Under the pieces are notes generated by a model. That model made no database searches. It was not told the DNA's origin and worked only from the letters and a program-made list of their open reading frames with translations. The position numbers were made by a program, and so were the translations under genes. A stretch of DNA of 34,138 nt from Schumannella sp. (GTDB taxonomy: Bacteria > Actinomycetota > Actinomycetes > Actinomycetales > Microbacteriaceae): assembly GCA_025463555.1 (NCBI GenBank), contig JAODAS010000278.1:1-34138 (forward strand), given 5' to 3'. Positions 1 through 6,669 of this stretch are shown here, piece by piece. Each line of letters begins with the position of its first letter. Positions within the stretch are counted from its first letter, which is position 1.

Positions 1-66
1 GAATTAGGCCGCCTCACAGGACTCTCCCGCGAGCGCATCTACCAGATCAAAGAGAACCGGAGGTAG
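1..66 (+). CDS. 3' end of the plus-strand HTH gene (partial copy created by the circle junction)
   Basis: This is the last 21 codons and TAG of the gene that is complete at 33874..34077, ending in the residues SRERIYQIKENRR. It is not an independent gene; it is present because the contig ends overlap. Confidence 0.9.
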   Translation, partial: ELGRLTGLSRERIYQIKENRR

Positions 67-127
67 CTGCGGCGTCTGCTGGTGGTTCGTGGAGTGACCA
101 GTCTCCGCGCCACTGGGTGAGCACCCA
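1..127. repeat. 127-bp direct repeat identical to 34012-34138 (circular contig overlap)
   Basis: The first 127 bases match the last 127 base for base. The repeat cuts through the 3' end of the plus-strand HTH gene and the 3' end of the minus-strand gene 47..802, so it has no gene boundary of its own. A length of 127 equals a common assembler k-mer, so the simplest reading is a circular contig with a k-mer overlap; unique length is 34,011 bp. Confidence 0.95.
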
Positions 128-802
128 TGTCGGGTCGGTGCCGGTCTGCTCTCGGAACATGTCCGCGAAGCATCGGGGGCAGCAGATACCCTCACGACCC
201 GTCTCGGCAGCCCACGCCGTGGTAGCGGTCACCCAGTCTTCCCGGTTCGCGCACCATGGCATGTTCCGTTCACCGCACCGGTGGCAGAACGTCTCCGGGT
301 GCACGTCGGGCCAGCCCTGCTCGCGCTGCTCCTTGATCCACTCCGGATCGACCCGTTGACGTTCCTCACGACCGTTGTCGTACCCCATTGCGGTTGAGCT
401 GTAGGTCCACCAGTATGAGGCGCCCTCGCGTCGCAGTGTGCGCCGCATGAAGCGTTCGCTGAAGTCGCGGGTGATCACGTAGTAGAGGATCGCGCGGGCG
501 GGGAACCCGTTCACGTACCCGAACGCTGCGTCGAAGATCGCGCGGCGGATGCCGTAGGCGGGAACCCGGCGGTGGATGCCGTAGCCGAAGTCGACGGTCG
601 CCGGGCGGGTCACGACCTTGCCTCCCCAGTCGATGTACGAGACTTTCTCGCCGTCTAGCCCGCTCATCTTCTGGACGTGGTAGTGCTCGCGGACAGCCGT
701 CGCGATCGTTCGGCCGGCCCCCTGATAGTCGCGAGCATTCCACTGTTCGGCGGCGCCAAGGCCGAGGCTGATTTCGATCGCGCGCTCAAGACCGCCGTTC
801 AT
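47..802 (-). CDS. Hypothetical protein with C-terminal zinc-ribbon-like cysteine pairs; last gene of the early operon
   Basis: 251 aa from ATG at 802, which overlaps the stop of the upstream gene as ATGA; the longer ORF start lies out of context inside that gene. I do not recognise the N-terminal part. The C-terminal third has CHRCGERNMPWC and, about 35 residues later, ICCPRC, a four-cysteine arrangement typical of a zinc ribbon, so nucleic-acid binding is possible but inferred. It ends 20 bp inside the convergent plus-strand HTH gene once the circle is closed. Confidence 0.75.
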   Translation of the reverse strand: MNGGLERAIEISLGLGAAEQWNARDYQGAGRTIATAVREHYHVQKMSGLDGEKVSYIDWGGKVVTRPATVDFGYGIHRRVPAYGIRRAIFDAAFGYVNGFPARAILYYVITRDFSERFMRRTLRREGASYWWTYSSTAMGYDNGREERQRVDPEWIKEQREQGWPDVHPETFCHRCGERNMPWCANREDWVTATTAWAAETGREGICCPRCFADMFREQTGTDPTWVLTQWRGDWSLHEPPADAAATSGSL

Positions 803-1536
803 GCGGTGGTCGCCTGATCGCTCGTGGGGTGTTCGAGTTCGTAGGCGAGCGCTCGGATGCCCTGAGAGCCCATCCAGACGTGACCGCAGCATCCGCACCT
901 CGCGAATGACGCTGTCAGGCCGCCCTTGTCGTCGGGCGTGTAGGAGGCGGTGAGGGCGATGCGGCGTTCCTTCTCGTACCAACGCCGCTTCACAGTCCCG
1001 TCCGGGAACCGCTCCAGGATGCCTCGGTTCAGGATGACCTCGTACCAGCCAGCACCGCACTCAGGGCACGTCTCCGGCTGCCCCGACTGATCGAACAGCT
1101 CGCGCACCGTCGGCGCTGACAGCTTCTCTTCGATAGTCCGCACCCACGACTGCAAGGTACGGACCTCGTCCTCATAGCTGGCGTCCGACCCGGTCCCGGC
1201 GCGGTGAGCGTTCGAGAACGCGAGGAACCATGCTCTCAGCGTGTCCTCCGGAAGCAGGCCAGGGATGCCCTCGCACAAGCCGCGGAACCGTTCCCCGATC
1301 GCGACCTCCATCTGCTCGTACTTCGTCAACGCGTCAGCGTCCAACGGGATCCGTTCACGTGCAGGCTTGCCGCCGGCGCTACCGCCGATGTTCGACGCGA
1401 TCGCGTCCCGAAGCTGCTTGATCAGCCCGTCATGGGATTCGTAGTGGTTCTTCCCGTCGTCGAGTCTCGTGGTCACGACATGCTGGATGGTGAGCGTGTC
1501 GACGGCGTCGAGCAGCGGGTCTGTCTGGGCGGTCAT
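799..1536 (-). CDS. Hypothetical zinc-ribbon protein of the early operon
   Basis: 245 aa. ATG at 1536 is preceded by a TGAGGAG-type ribosome binding site; this is one of the few early genes with its own Shine-Dalgarno, because the gene upstream is on the other strand. The C-terminal part has CPECG and, about 60 residues later, CGCCGHVW, an obvious zinc ribbon. The N-terminal 130 residues are charged and mostly helical by eye, with no family I can name firmly. Overlaps the next gene by ATGA. Likely nucleic-acid binding, by the ribbon only. Confidence 0.75.
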   Translation of the reverse strand: MTAQTDPLLDAVDTLTIQHVVTTRLDDGKNHYESHDGLIKQLRDAIASNIGGSAGGKPARERIPLDADALTKYEQMEVAIGERFRGLCEGIPGLLPEDTLRAWFLAFSNAHRAGTGSDASYEDEVRTLQSWVRTIEEKLSAPTVRELFDQSGQPETCPECGAGWYEVILNRGILERFPDGTVKRRWYEKERRIALTASYTPDDKGGLTASFARCGCCGHVWMGSQGIRALAYELEHPTSDQATTA

Positions 1537-1562
1537 CGGTGGCTCCTCAGTAGGATTCGAGC

Positions 1563-1844
1563 ATGATTGGGACACGGCACGTGTTTGTTCGGGTTCGCGA
1601 GGATGATGTGCCCGTGGCGCTCACCCTGCTGGACGGTGGCTTTGAGGCGCGAGTGAACCACGACTGGGACGCGTCGCTCGACCCAGGAATTGCAGTGATC
1701 CGCTACTCGGTGTTCTACGGGCCCCAGACGGACGACCCGACGATGGCGCACCAGATGGACGACCAGGTGCGCGCGAACCTCAGCGGGGCAGGCATCTGGT
1801 ACGAGTACCACGGCAACGCCGTCGAGGGTGGGCGCATCCTTTAG
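1563..1844 (+). CDS. Hypothetical 93-aa protein on the plus strand inside the minus-strand early operon
   Basis: ATG at 1563 follows AGTAGGA at a usable spacing. It fills exactly the gap between the minus genes starting at 1536 and ending at 1853, and its translation has balanced composition, whereas the opposite-strand ORF (1533..1856) is Val/His/Arg-rich and looks like a shadow. Mixed alpha/beta pattern without cysteines or membrane segments. No family recognised. Only 26 bp separate its start from the divergent start at 1536, so any promoter would lie inside the neighbouring gene. Confidence 0.6.
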   Translation: MIGTRHVFVRVREDDVPVALTLLDGGFEARVNHDWDASLDPGIAVIRYSVFYGPQTDDPTMAHQMDDQVRANLSGAGIWYEYHGNAVEGGRIL

Positions 1845-1852
1845 CCCGCGGG

Positions 1853-2482
1853 TCACCGTCCTGCCCCTTCGGTGTTGCCGCCGTTCCGGTACTCGGCGAG
1901 CACCTTCAGGAGGGCATCCTGGGCATCGCAGATCGCTCGACTCCGGATGTCGATCGGGCCGACCGACAGCAGCCCACCGATCGCGTTGGCCGCACGTTGG
2001 AGCGCTTCGACTTGCTTCTCCCGGATCAGGGCGGGAAGAACCGAAGACGGAGACGCGGACAGGACCGCCTGAACCTTCTCGATTTCACCCAGCGGTAGGC
2101 GGATGCCATAGGTCGCACCCGCTTCGAGCACGCTCATGGTCTTGATTGTCTCGGCCGCCTTCTCGATGACCGCTTCGGCTGCGAGGGCACGTTGTTCCAT
2201 GTCACCGAACCGCGCGCGACTCTCGGTGAGGGCTTGGAGGGCAGAGTCACGCTCCGCCTCGACAACGGCGAGTCGATTGAGCACTGCGTGGTATTCCTCC
2301 ACGAACGTACTCAACTCTTTGCGAGCGAGCGTCGGGTCTTCGGCGTCACGAGAAGCACGACCCCACTCCGCACCCTGGATGAATCCGGCGCGACCAAACG
2401 AGCGGAGGTCTTCGCCCGGATAGGTTGGCGAGATCTCGGGATATGCCCGTTGTGCCGCCTTCTCTGCGGTTTCGTCAGTCAT
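1853..2482 (-). CDS. Hypothetical coiled-coil protein
   Basis: 209 aa from ATG at 2482; this start overlaps the previous gene's end by 8 bp, in keeping with the rest of the operon, and the longer ORF start lies deep in that gene. The N-terminal part contains AGFIQGAEWGRA, a short motif often seen in small phage proteins. The middle is a heptad-like helix rich in Glu, Ala and Arg, roughly residues 60-115. No enzymatic motif. Only the plus-strand gene 1563..1844 separates it from the last two operon genes. Confidence 0.75.
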   Translation of the reverse strand: MTDETAEKAAQRAYPEISPTYPGEDLRSFGRAGFIQGAEWGRASRDAEDPTLARKELSTFVEEYHAVLNRLAVVEAERDSALQALTESRARFGDMEQRALAAEAVIEKAAETIKTMSVLEAGATYGIRLPLGEIEKVQAVLSASPSSVLPALIREKQVEALQRAANAIGGLLSVGPIDIRSRAICDAQDALLKVLAEYRNGGNTEGAGR

Positions 2483-2846
2483 CGGAGTCTCCGTTCGGTG
2501 CGTGGCAGGTGCAGGGGCAATCAGTGACCGCATCCCGGACGGTGTCCCAGGCGTCACCGTTGCAAGCGTCGTGCTTCCCGGCCGTGCACTCCGGGCTGAT
2601 GATCACCGGCGGGCTCGGCGGCGACTCGAGGCGGGCGTCCGCGTAATCCGGCCACTCAGGATGCGGCAACACCGGCTTACCCACCCACGCCGACCATCTA
2701 CACCGCATCATCGGGGTGCCGTGAATGAAACCGTCGTCGGCTTGATGGATGCGGTAGCCGGCGGCCAGAGCATCCGAGATCTCGATCTCGTCGTCGAGGG
2801 CGAACTCGGCCGCGCCGAGCATGCCGCCATACAGGTAAAGTCTCAT
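2475..2846 (-). CDS. Hypothetical protein with Cys/His-rich C-terminus
   Basis: 123 aa, ATG at 2846 overlapping the stop of the upstream gene by one base (TGATG). The N-terminal half (YGGMLGAAEFALDDEI) is compact and acidic. The C-terminal 35 residues hold CTAGKHDAC and CPCTCH, which could bind one metal. This CTAGxHxxC...CxCxCH pattern recurs in small actinophage proteins of unknown role. No function assigned. Confidence 0.7.
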   Translation of the reverse strand: MRLYLYGGMLGAAEFALDDEIEISDALAAGYRIHQADDGFIHGTPMMRCRWSAWVGKPVLPHPEWPDYADARLESPPSPPVIISPECTAGKHDACNGDAWDTVRDAVTDCPCTCHAPNGDSDD

Positions 2847-3709
2847 CAGGCGCTCACTTCCAGGGTCGGCTCGAGATCGGCGGCGATCGCGCGCTCAATG
2901 GCTGTGAGTCCGTCGACGATGTCCGTCACGTCGGTCTTGTCGAGCGCCTGGTTGAAATGGCGGATGCGCTCACGTATCCGGTTCGCAAGCATCTGCGAGC
3001 GCTGTCGGAGGACGGTGTAGTCGGCGGCGGCCGCGGCGATGGTGGCGGGTTCGACGTTGAGGTATCGGAACCGGTTCGTGTGGCCGCGTTGCAGGTTGCG
3101 GAGTTCGGTGAGGACGCTCTTGATCTGCTCGGCGTCGCGTGGGGAGGTCTTCACTTCGTGCAGTTGCTCCTCCGCGAGTCGGCGGCCTTGCTCGGCGCGT
3201 TCTTTGTCGTCCTGCATCCGGCTCAGTTGGGCGTCGAGGAACTTGATGCGGGACTGGGCGTCGTCGCCGGAGTAGAACAGTCGGGACAGGATCGCCGCGA
3301 GCGCCATCGCCTGGTCGACCGGTCGGAGTTTCGGGGCTTCCTTCAGCACCGTCATCGTTCGAGTGCGCCGGCCGGACGGTGGGGCTAGGACTCCCCAGTG
3401 CTCGGGGATGGTGAGCCCGTCGATGAGCTTCGGATCGGCGACGACCAGCCACCACTGGGTGCAGTGACGGATCCACGCGTCCGCCTTCGTCGGATCGGCC
3501 AGCTCCTGGATCACATCCGCCCGAGACACCTTCACCTCATGGCCGATGATCTCGCCCCGCTGCGTGTGCGTCAGCGGCAACCAGATCAGGTCAGCGCGAC
3601 GGTTCCCCTCCGGTGACGACAGCTCCGGGCAGAAGTACCCGCTCGCCGGCTTCGACGGCGCGATGTAGTGCGCTCGCAGCATCTCGATCATCTCTTTCGC
3701 GGTGCTCAT
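2846..3709 (-). CDS. PDDEXK-like (MmcB-type) nuclease domain fused to a coiled coil
   Basis: 287 aa from ATG at 3709, which overlaps the preceding stop as ATGA. Residues 35-110 contain RRADLIWL and GHEVKVSRADV, the D...ExK catalytic layout of a restriction-like nuclease fold, followed by WIRHCTQWWLVVAD; this resembles MmcB-family proteins. The remaining 150 residues form a Glu/Gln/Arg-rich helix suggestive of a coiled coil. It could act in DNA repair, replication or host DNA breakdown; the fold assignment is by motif only. Confidence 0.65.
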   Translation of the reverse strand: MSTAKEMIEMLRAHYIAPSKPASGYFCPELSSPEGNRRADLIWLPLTHTQRGEIIGHEVKVSRADVIQELADPTKADAWIRHCTQWWLVVADPKLIDGLTIPEHWGVLAPPSGRRTRTMTVLKEAPKLRPVDQAMALAAILSRLFYSGDDAQSRIKFLDAQLSRMQDDKERAEQGRRLAEEQLHEVKTSPRDAEQIKSVLTELRNLQRGHTNRFRYLNVEPATIAAAAADYTVLRQRSQMLANRIRERIRHFNQALDKTDVTDIVDGLTAIERAIAADLEPTLEVSA

Positions 3710-3903
3710 TTCGTTCCTCCGGTCTTGTGGCAGTCGCAGATGTAGTTCTTCGCGCACCCGAACCCGGGCGTCTTGCAGCACGCGTTGCAGCGGCCCTCCC
3801 GGTACTCGGCACGCTCGGGACGAGTGCGCGGCTCGAACCACGCCTCGATCGGTTTCTCGTTCAGCAGCGACGACGTCGCCCGCCCATGCTTCCGGCCCGT
3901 CAC
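3706..3903 (-). CDS. Small cysteine-rich protein
   Basis: 65 aa from GTG at 3903, chosen because it makes the GTGA overlap usual in this operon; the ORF-track start is an upstream TTG. The C-terminal third reads CNACCKTPGFGCAKNYICDCH, with six cysteines and one histidine, a likely metal-binding knuckle. The N-terminal half is basic. No known family; it belongs to the run of small Zn-type proteins at the end of the operon. Confidence 0.6.
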   Translation of the reverse strand: MTGRKHGRATSSLLNEKPIEAWFEPRTRPERAEYREGRCNACCKTPGFGCAKNYICDCHKTGGTK

Positions 3904-3989
3904 GACAGCCTCCGTCCGCAACGGTTACACCGGGCATGCAGCCACAAATGGCCGAGGCGGTCGCACCAGAACTCAGTCGCCGTCTTCAC
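3900..3989 (-). CDS. 29-aa zinc-knuckle microprotein
   Basis: GTG at 3989 has a good ribosome binding site (GAGGGGCGGAAGC) and lies inside the end of the replication-type gene, overlapping it by 17 bp; its stop overlaps the next start as GTGA. The peptide contains WCDRLGHLWLHARCNRCG, one Cys and two His followed by CxxC, like very short phage zinc-ribbon peptides. The ORF-track version starting at 4154 is an artefact of the longest-ORF rule. The role is unknown; nucleic-acid binding is possible. Confidence 0.55.
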   Translation of the reverse strand: MKTATEFWCDRLGHLWLHARCNRCGRRLS

Positions 3990-4566
3990 GCTTCCGCCCC
4001 TCGTCGGAGGTGGAGTCTTCCCGGTGTTCCCGCAACCACTGATCGTGAGCGAGACGTGCAGTACCGCAATGGCGACAGTCGGCTTCCGTTCCCAGAGGTT
4101 GGTGGACTCGACAGAACGGGGACGGAGGCATTCCGGCGGGCCTCTCCGCAGCACCCTCTCGCCCTCTCCCTCCCTCTCTCTCCCAAGCCGGGAAATCTTC
4201 CGGAGACGTTCCGGAACGATTCCGGAACAGATCGGCGGGCGGAGCCGGATGCTTCGACGGCTCCCGATGCGACACCGAAGGCCACTCCCGCACCGCGTAA
4301 TAGGTGCGGCCGGCGGCCTGATAGATGCCGATGTACCCGGCCGCGTCCAGCAGCAGCAGATGGTCGACCAGGACGTCCTCCGTGATCTCCGGATGCCCCG
4401 GCCAGATCGACGCCTTCAACATCCACCACGTCGTCGACTCGCGTCCCTCGTCGTCCGCGTGCAACCGAAGACCGATCCCCGTCAGACGAACCTCCGGTGC
4501 CAGCAGCATCAGATCCTCGTCCGTGAAGATGTCCGGCGGCAACGCGCGCTGCCTGCTCATTCCCAT
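3973..4566 (-). CDS. Phage replication protein, winged-helix N-terminal domain
   Basis: 197 aa. ATG at 4566 has AAGGGA 9 nt upstream; a second ATG lies two codons in. Residues 10-95 follow the pattern of phage replication initiator or loader N-domains: FTDEDLMLLAPEVRLTGIGL, HADDEGR, WPGHPEITEDVL, then a short beta pair and WPSVSHREPSKHP. The tail is polar and ends with CRHCG. It is the only recognisable replication factor in the genome, so the phage must rely on host polymerases. It is overlapped for its full length by the open frame of the GIY-YIG-like gene. Confidence 0.65.
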   Translation of the reverse strand: MGMSRQRALPPDIFTDEDLMLLAPEVRLTGIGLRLHADDEGRESTTWWMLKASIWPGHPEITEDVLVDHLLLLDAAGYIGIYQAAGRTYYAVREWPSVSHREPSKHPAPPADLFRNRSGTSPEDFPAWEREGGRGREGAAERPAGMPPSPFCRVHQPLGTEADCRHCGTARLAHDQWLREHREDSTSDEGRKREDGD

Positions 4567-4891
4567 AACGTCTAATCCCTTGAAGAATCGTGCGGACCGC
4601 GCCCGCCAGCTCGGACAGTCCCACCCGGAAGCACTCCGTGAACCCGCGGCCGCGAGGCAGCAGCAGGGTCGAGGACAGCTCGGTCTCGAACGCGCGGGGG
4701 AACAGTTCCGCCAACGCCTTCAGCGCCGCCGTCTCCTCCCACGCCGGCCTTTCCCTGGTCAGGATGATCACCTCGGCGCCCGTGGCCACGAACCCGGCCA
4801 CACGGCGCATCCCGCGGGTGCGGCCCACCTTCAGCACGCCCTCCCTGCGCCAATGCACCGCGTACAGGGTCACCTTCTCGTTCGCATCCAT
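3986..4891 (-). CDS. GIY-YIG-like / T5orf172-type protein whose open frame runs on through the next gene
   Basis: The start ATG at 4891 overlaps the HNH gene's stop by one base. The first 108 codons (to about 4568) look like real protein: YAVHWRREGVLKVGRT, then R...F...GAEVIILT, WEETAALKAL and LLPRGRGFTECF, reminiscent of GIY-YIG or T5orf172-type nuclease domains. After that the frame stays open to 3986 with a low-complexity, Gly/Arg/Ser-rich translation typical of a shadow of the replication gene. Either the real product is about 110 aa and a stop was lost, or there is a frame change near 4570. Confidence 0.5.
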   Translation of the reverse strand: MDANEKVTLYAVHWRREGVLKVGRTRGMRRVAGFVATGAEVIILTRERPAWEETAALKALAELFPRAFETELSSTLLLPRGRGFTECFRVGLSELAGAVRTILQGIRRYGNEQAARVAAGHLHGRGSDAAGTGGSSDGDRSSVARGRRGTRVDDVVDVEGVDLAGASGDHGGRPGRPSAAAGRGRVHRHLSGRRPHLLRGAGVAFGVASGAVEASGSARRSVPESFRNVSGRFPGLGERGRERARGCCGEARRNASVPVLSSPPTSGNGSRLSPLRYCTSRSRSVVAGTPGRLHLRRGAEA

Positions 4892-5310
4892 CAGCTCTCC
4901 CGTCCCATACGTCGCATCGCCTCAGCCTCGGAAATCTCCGTCACACTGCCGTCGTCGCCGTACAGCACCCAGGCCGCGCGCAACAGGCGGTGAGCGTTCG
5001 GGAGGTAGCGGCGCGCCGGCCACTCCGCCGGGATCGCCCACGACGGGCACGCCCAGCCCTCCTCGAGCGCTTCCTTCGGGTGAGTGGTCTTCCACCCGTG
5101 ACAGCCAGTCGTCCCGGATCCGCCAAGCCCTTGCAGATTCGACGCGCGAGTGTTCCCCGGCCGCCGGTTCTGCCGGTGGTCACGGTTGAACGGGCCACAG
5201 TCGCGCCGGCACCGCTGGCACACACCCATATCCCGCATCGTCGCGATCTCGTACGCGTCAGCCTCGTCAGCCTTCGACGGGCGCAGAGTCTCGTACTTCG
5301 GGCGGATCAT
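4891..5310 (-). CDS. HNH endonuclease (early-operon copy)
   Basis: 139 aa from ATG at 5310, overlapping the previous stop (ATGA). CQRCRRDCG is followed by NRDHRQNRRPG and then NLQGLGG...GCHGWKTTHP: zinc-binding CxxC, the DH of the HNH active site, and the downstream Asn/His. It may be a free-standing homing or recombination nuclease, or act on replicating DNA. It is unrelated in sequence to the HNH next to terminase at 32361..32672. Confidence 0.75.
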   Translation of the reverse strand: MIRPKYETLRPSKADEADAYEIATMRDMGVCQRCRRDCGPFNRDHRQNRRPGNTRASNLQGLGGSGTTGCHGWKTTHPKEALEEGWACPSWAIPAEWPARRYLPNAHRLLRAAWVLYGDDGSVTEISEAEAMRRMGRES

Positions 5311-5597
5311 GCCGCACCGTCCTCGACGTCGAGCGTCTCGGCCTCGAACTGGGCAAACGTCATCCGCGGATACTGCCGCCAGTGTTCGACGAGCTCCTCG
5401 GAGGCGTACGCGAGGGCACGCACTTCGGGGCCAATGAAGAGGCCGTACGGGTTGACGCCGGCGCGCTTCCCACGCTCGTTGAGCAGGACGCCGTTGCATG
5501 CAGTCTCCGCGCGGAGGTAAGCGCCCTCTCGGTAGTTTTCGTACTCCGCCCGCATCACCCGCCATCGGCTGGCGGCGAGCGCGAAGATCTTGCTCAC
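5307..5597 (-). CDS. Hypothetical 96-aa protein
   Basis: GTG at 5597 makes the standard GTGA overlap with the preceding gene; the longer ORF start is out of context. Composition is that of a small soluble helical protein with many aromatic residues (RWRVMRAEYENYREGAY). No cysteine pair, membrane segment or recognised motif. Its place between the C-rich protein and the HNH nuclease gives no firm clue. Confidence 0.65.
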   Translation of the reverse strand: MSKIFALAASRWRVMRAEYENYREGAYLRAETACNGVLLNERGKRAGVNPYGLFIGPEVRALAYASEELVEHWRQYPRMTFAQFEAETLDVEDGAA

Positions 5598-5824
5598 GTC
5601 GCGCCTCCCGTCTGGCGTTCCTTTTGGTGGGAGGCGGTGATCTTGGAGCAGAGCCCGAATTTGTCGGGGGTGTTGGTCCTCTGTCCGCACAGCCAGCACT
5701 GTGGCGATTTGACCTGCAGCTTTTCGATGCGTGCGAGCTCTGCTTGAACTCGGGTCAGCGCGTCGACCTTGCCTTCGAGGTGAGTGCCGGCCTCGACTCC
5801 GGCCATCTCGATGTCCTGTCTCAC
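5594..5824 (-). CDS. Small hypothetical protein with CxxC
   Basis: 76 aa starting at GTG 5824, overlapping the methylase stop as GTGA. Helical N-terminal half (EGKVDALTRVQAELARIEKL), then CWLCGQRTNTPDKFGLC, three cysteines that could contribute to a zinc site. It directly follows the adenine methylase and may be co-translated with it. Function unknown. Confidence 0.6.
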   Translation of the reverse strand: MRQDIEMAGVEAGTHLEGKVDALTRVQAELARIEKLQVKSPQCWLCGQRTNTPDKFGLCSKITASHQKERQTGGAT

Positions 5825-6669
5825 GCGGTCACCTCCCAGTCGCCGAAGTCGAGGGCTGAGTCGACCGTTGTGCCGATCTCGCGGTTCGACCAGAGCACTT
5901 CGGTTCGGGTGGCAGACTCGGCCGGACCGTTCGCCTGGCCGGTGTGTGCGTCGATCTCGACCTGGTGCCAGTCGCCGATGACGTCTCGGTAGAGATCCGA
6001 GTGGTATCCAGAGATGATCACGGTCGCCGAGCATTTCCGCAGGGCATCGAGCATTTCTGTGTGCTCAGGAGCGTGCTTCATCTCGAATCGATAGGCGTCA
6101 GTGCTTCCACGCGTGTCGCCGAGGTAGGGCGGGTCGACGTAAAGCAGGGTCCCCTCGAAGCGACCGTAGGCATCGATGATCTCGAGCGCGGGTCTGTTCT
6201 CGAGCGACACGTTTCGCAATCGTTCCGCCGCGGGCGCGAACCTCCCGATGTACCCGGAGAGGTACTTCGGGAGGGAGAGGGATGTTCCTTTGGGATCGAT
6301 GTTGAAACGCCACCCGGTAGCGCGGAGCTGACCACCGCGCCGTTGAGTGAGAGCCACCCAGACTCGCCGCGCTCGCTCGACATCGTCGACCGTGTCACGT
6401 TCCCGGGCGAGCAGCGATTCGGCTCGCGAGTGAGGAGTAAGCGCGCACACGCGCTCGAGCTCGTCGGGCTGGTCTCGGAGCACGCGCCAGAACGCCATGA
6501 TGTCGCCATCAAGGTCGTTGACGGTCTCAAGCGGGGAGGGCGCCTTCGCCATCAACACCGAGAGTCCGCCACAGTAGGGCTCGACGTAGTGGCCGTGCTC
6601 GGGGAAGTAAGAGACGATCTGCTCAGCGATGCGCTGCTTGCCGCCGAAGTAAGGGAACGGTGGCTTCAT
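5821..6669 (-). CDS. D12-class DNA N6-adenine methyltransferase (Dam-like)
   Basis: 282 aa, ATG at 6669, overlapping the upstream gene as ATGA. Residues 6-11 PYFGGK form the SAM-binding FxGxK motif, residues 30-36 EPYCGGL form motif I-like contacts, and residues 179-182 DPPY are the catalytic motif, the order expected of the MethyltransfD12 family. It would methylate adenine in phage DNA, either GATC or another site. No cognate restriction enzyme is adjacent, so it most likely acts as an orphan methylase protecting phage DNA. Full length for the family. Confidence 0.9.
   Translation of the reverse strand: MKPPFPYFGGKQRIAEQIVSYFPEHGHYVEPYCGGLSVLMAKAPSPLETVNDLDGDIMAFWRVLRDQPDELERVCALTPHSRAESLLARERDTVDDVERARRVWVALTQRRGGQLRATGWRFNIDPKGTSLSLPKYLSGYIGRFAPAAERLRNVSLENRPALEIIDAYGRFEGTLLYVDPPYLGDTRGSTDAYRFEMKHAPEHTEMLDALRKCSATVIISGYHSDLYRDVIGDWHQVEIDAHTGQANGPAESATRTEVLWSNREIGTTVDSALDFGDWEVTA

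Noticed and set aside
1-127. Biological direct terminal repeat (T7-type or integrase-type)
   Set aside because: The repeat falls inside two genes, is exactly 127 bp and is far from terminase; an assembly overlap explains it better.
1533-1856. 107-aa minus-strand ORF opposite 1563..1844
   Set aside because: It would keep the operon unbroken, but the translation is low-complexity Val/Arg/His-rich and its ends overlap both neighbours without ATGA-type coupling; the plus-strand ORF looks more like protein.
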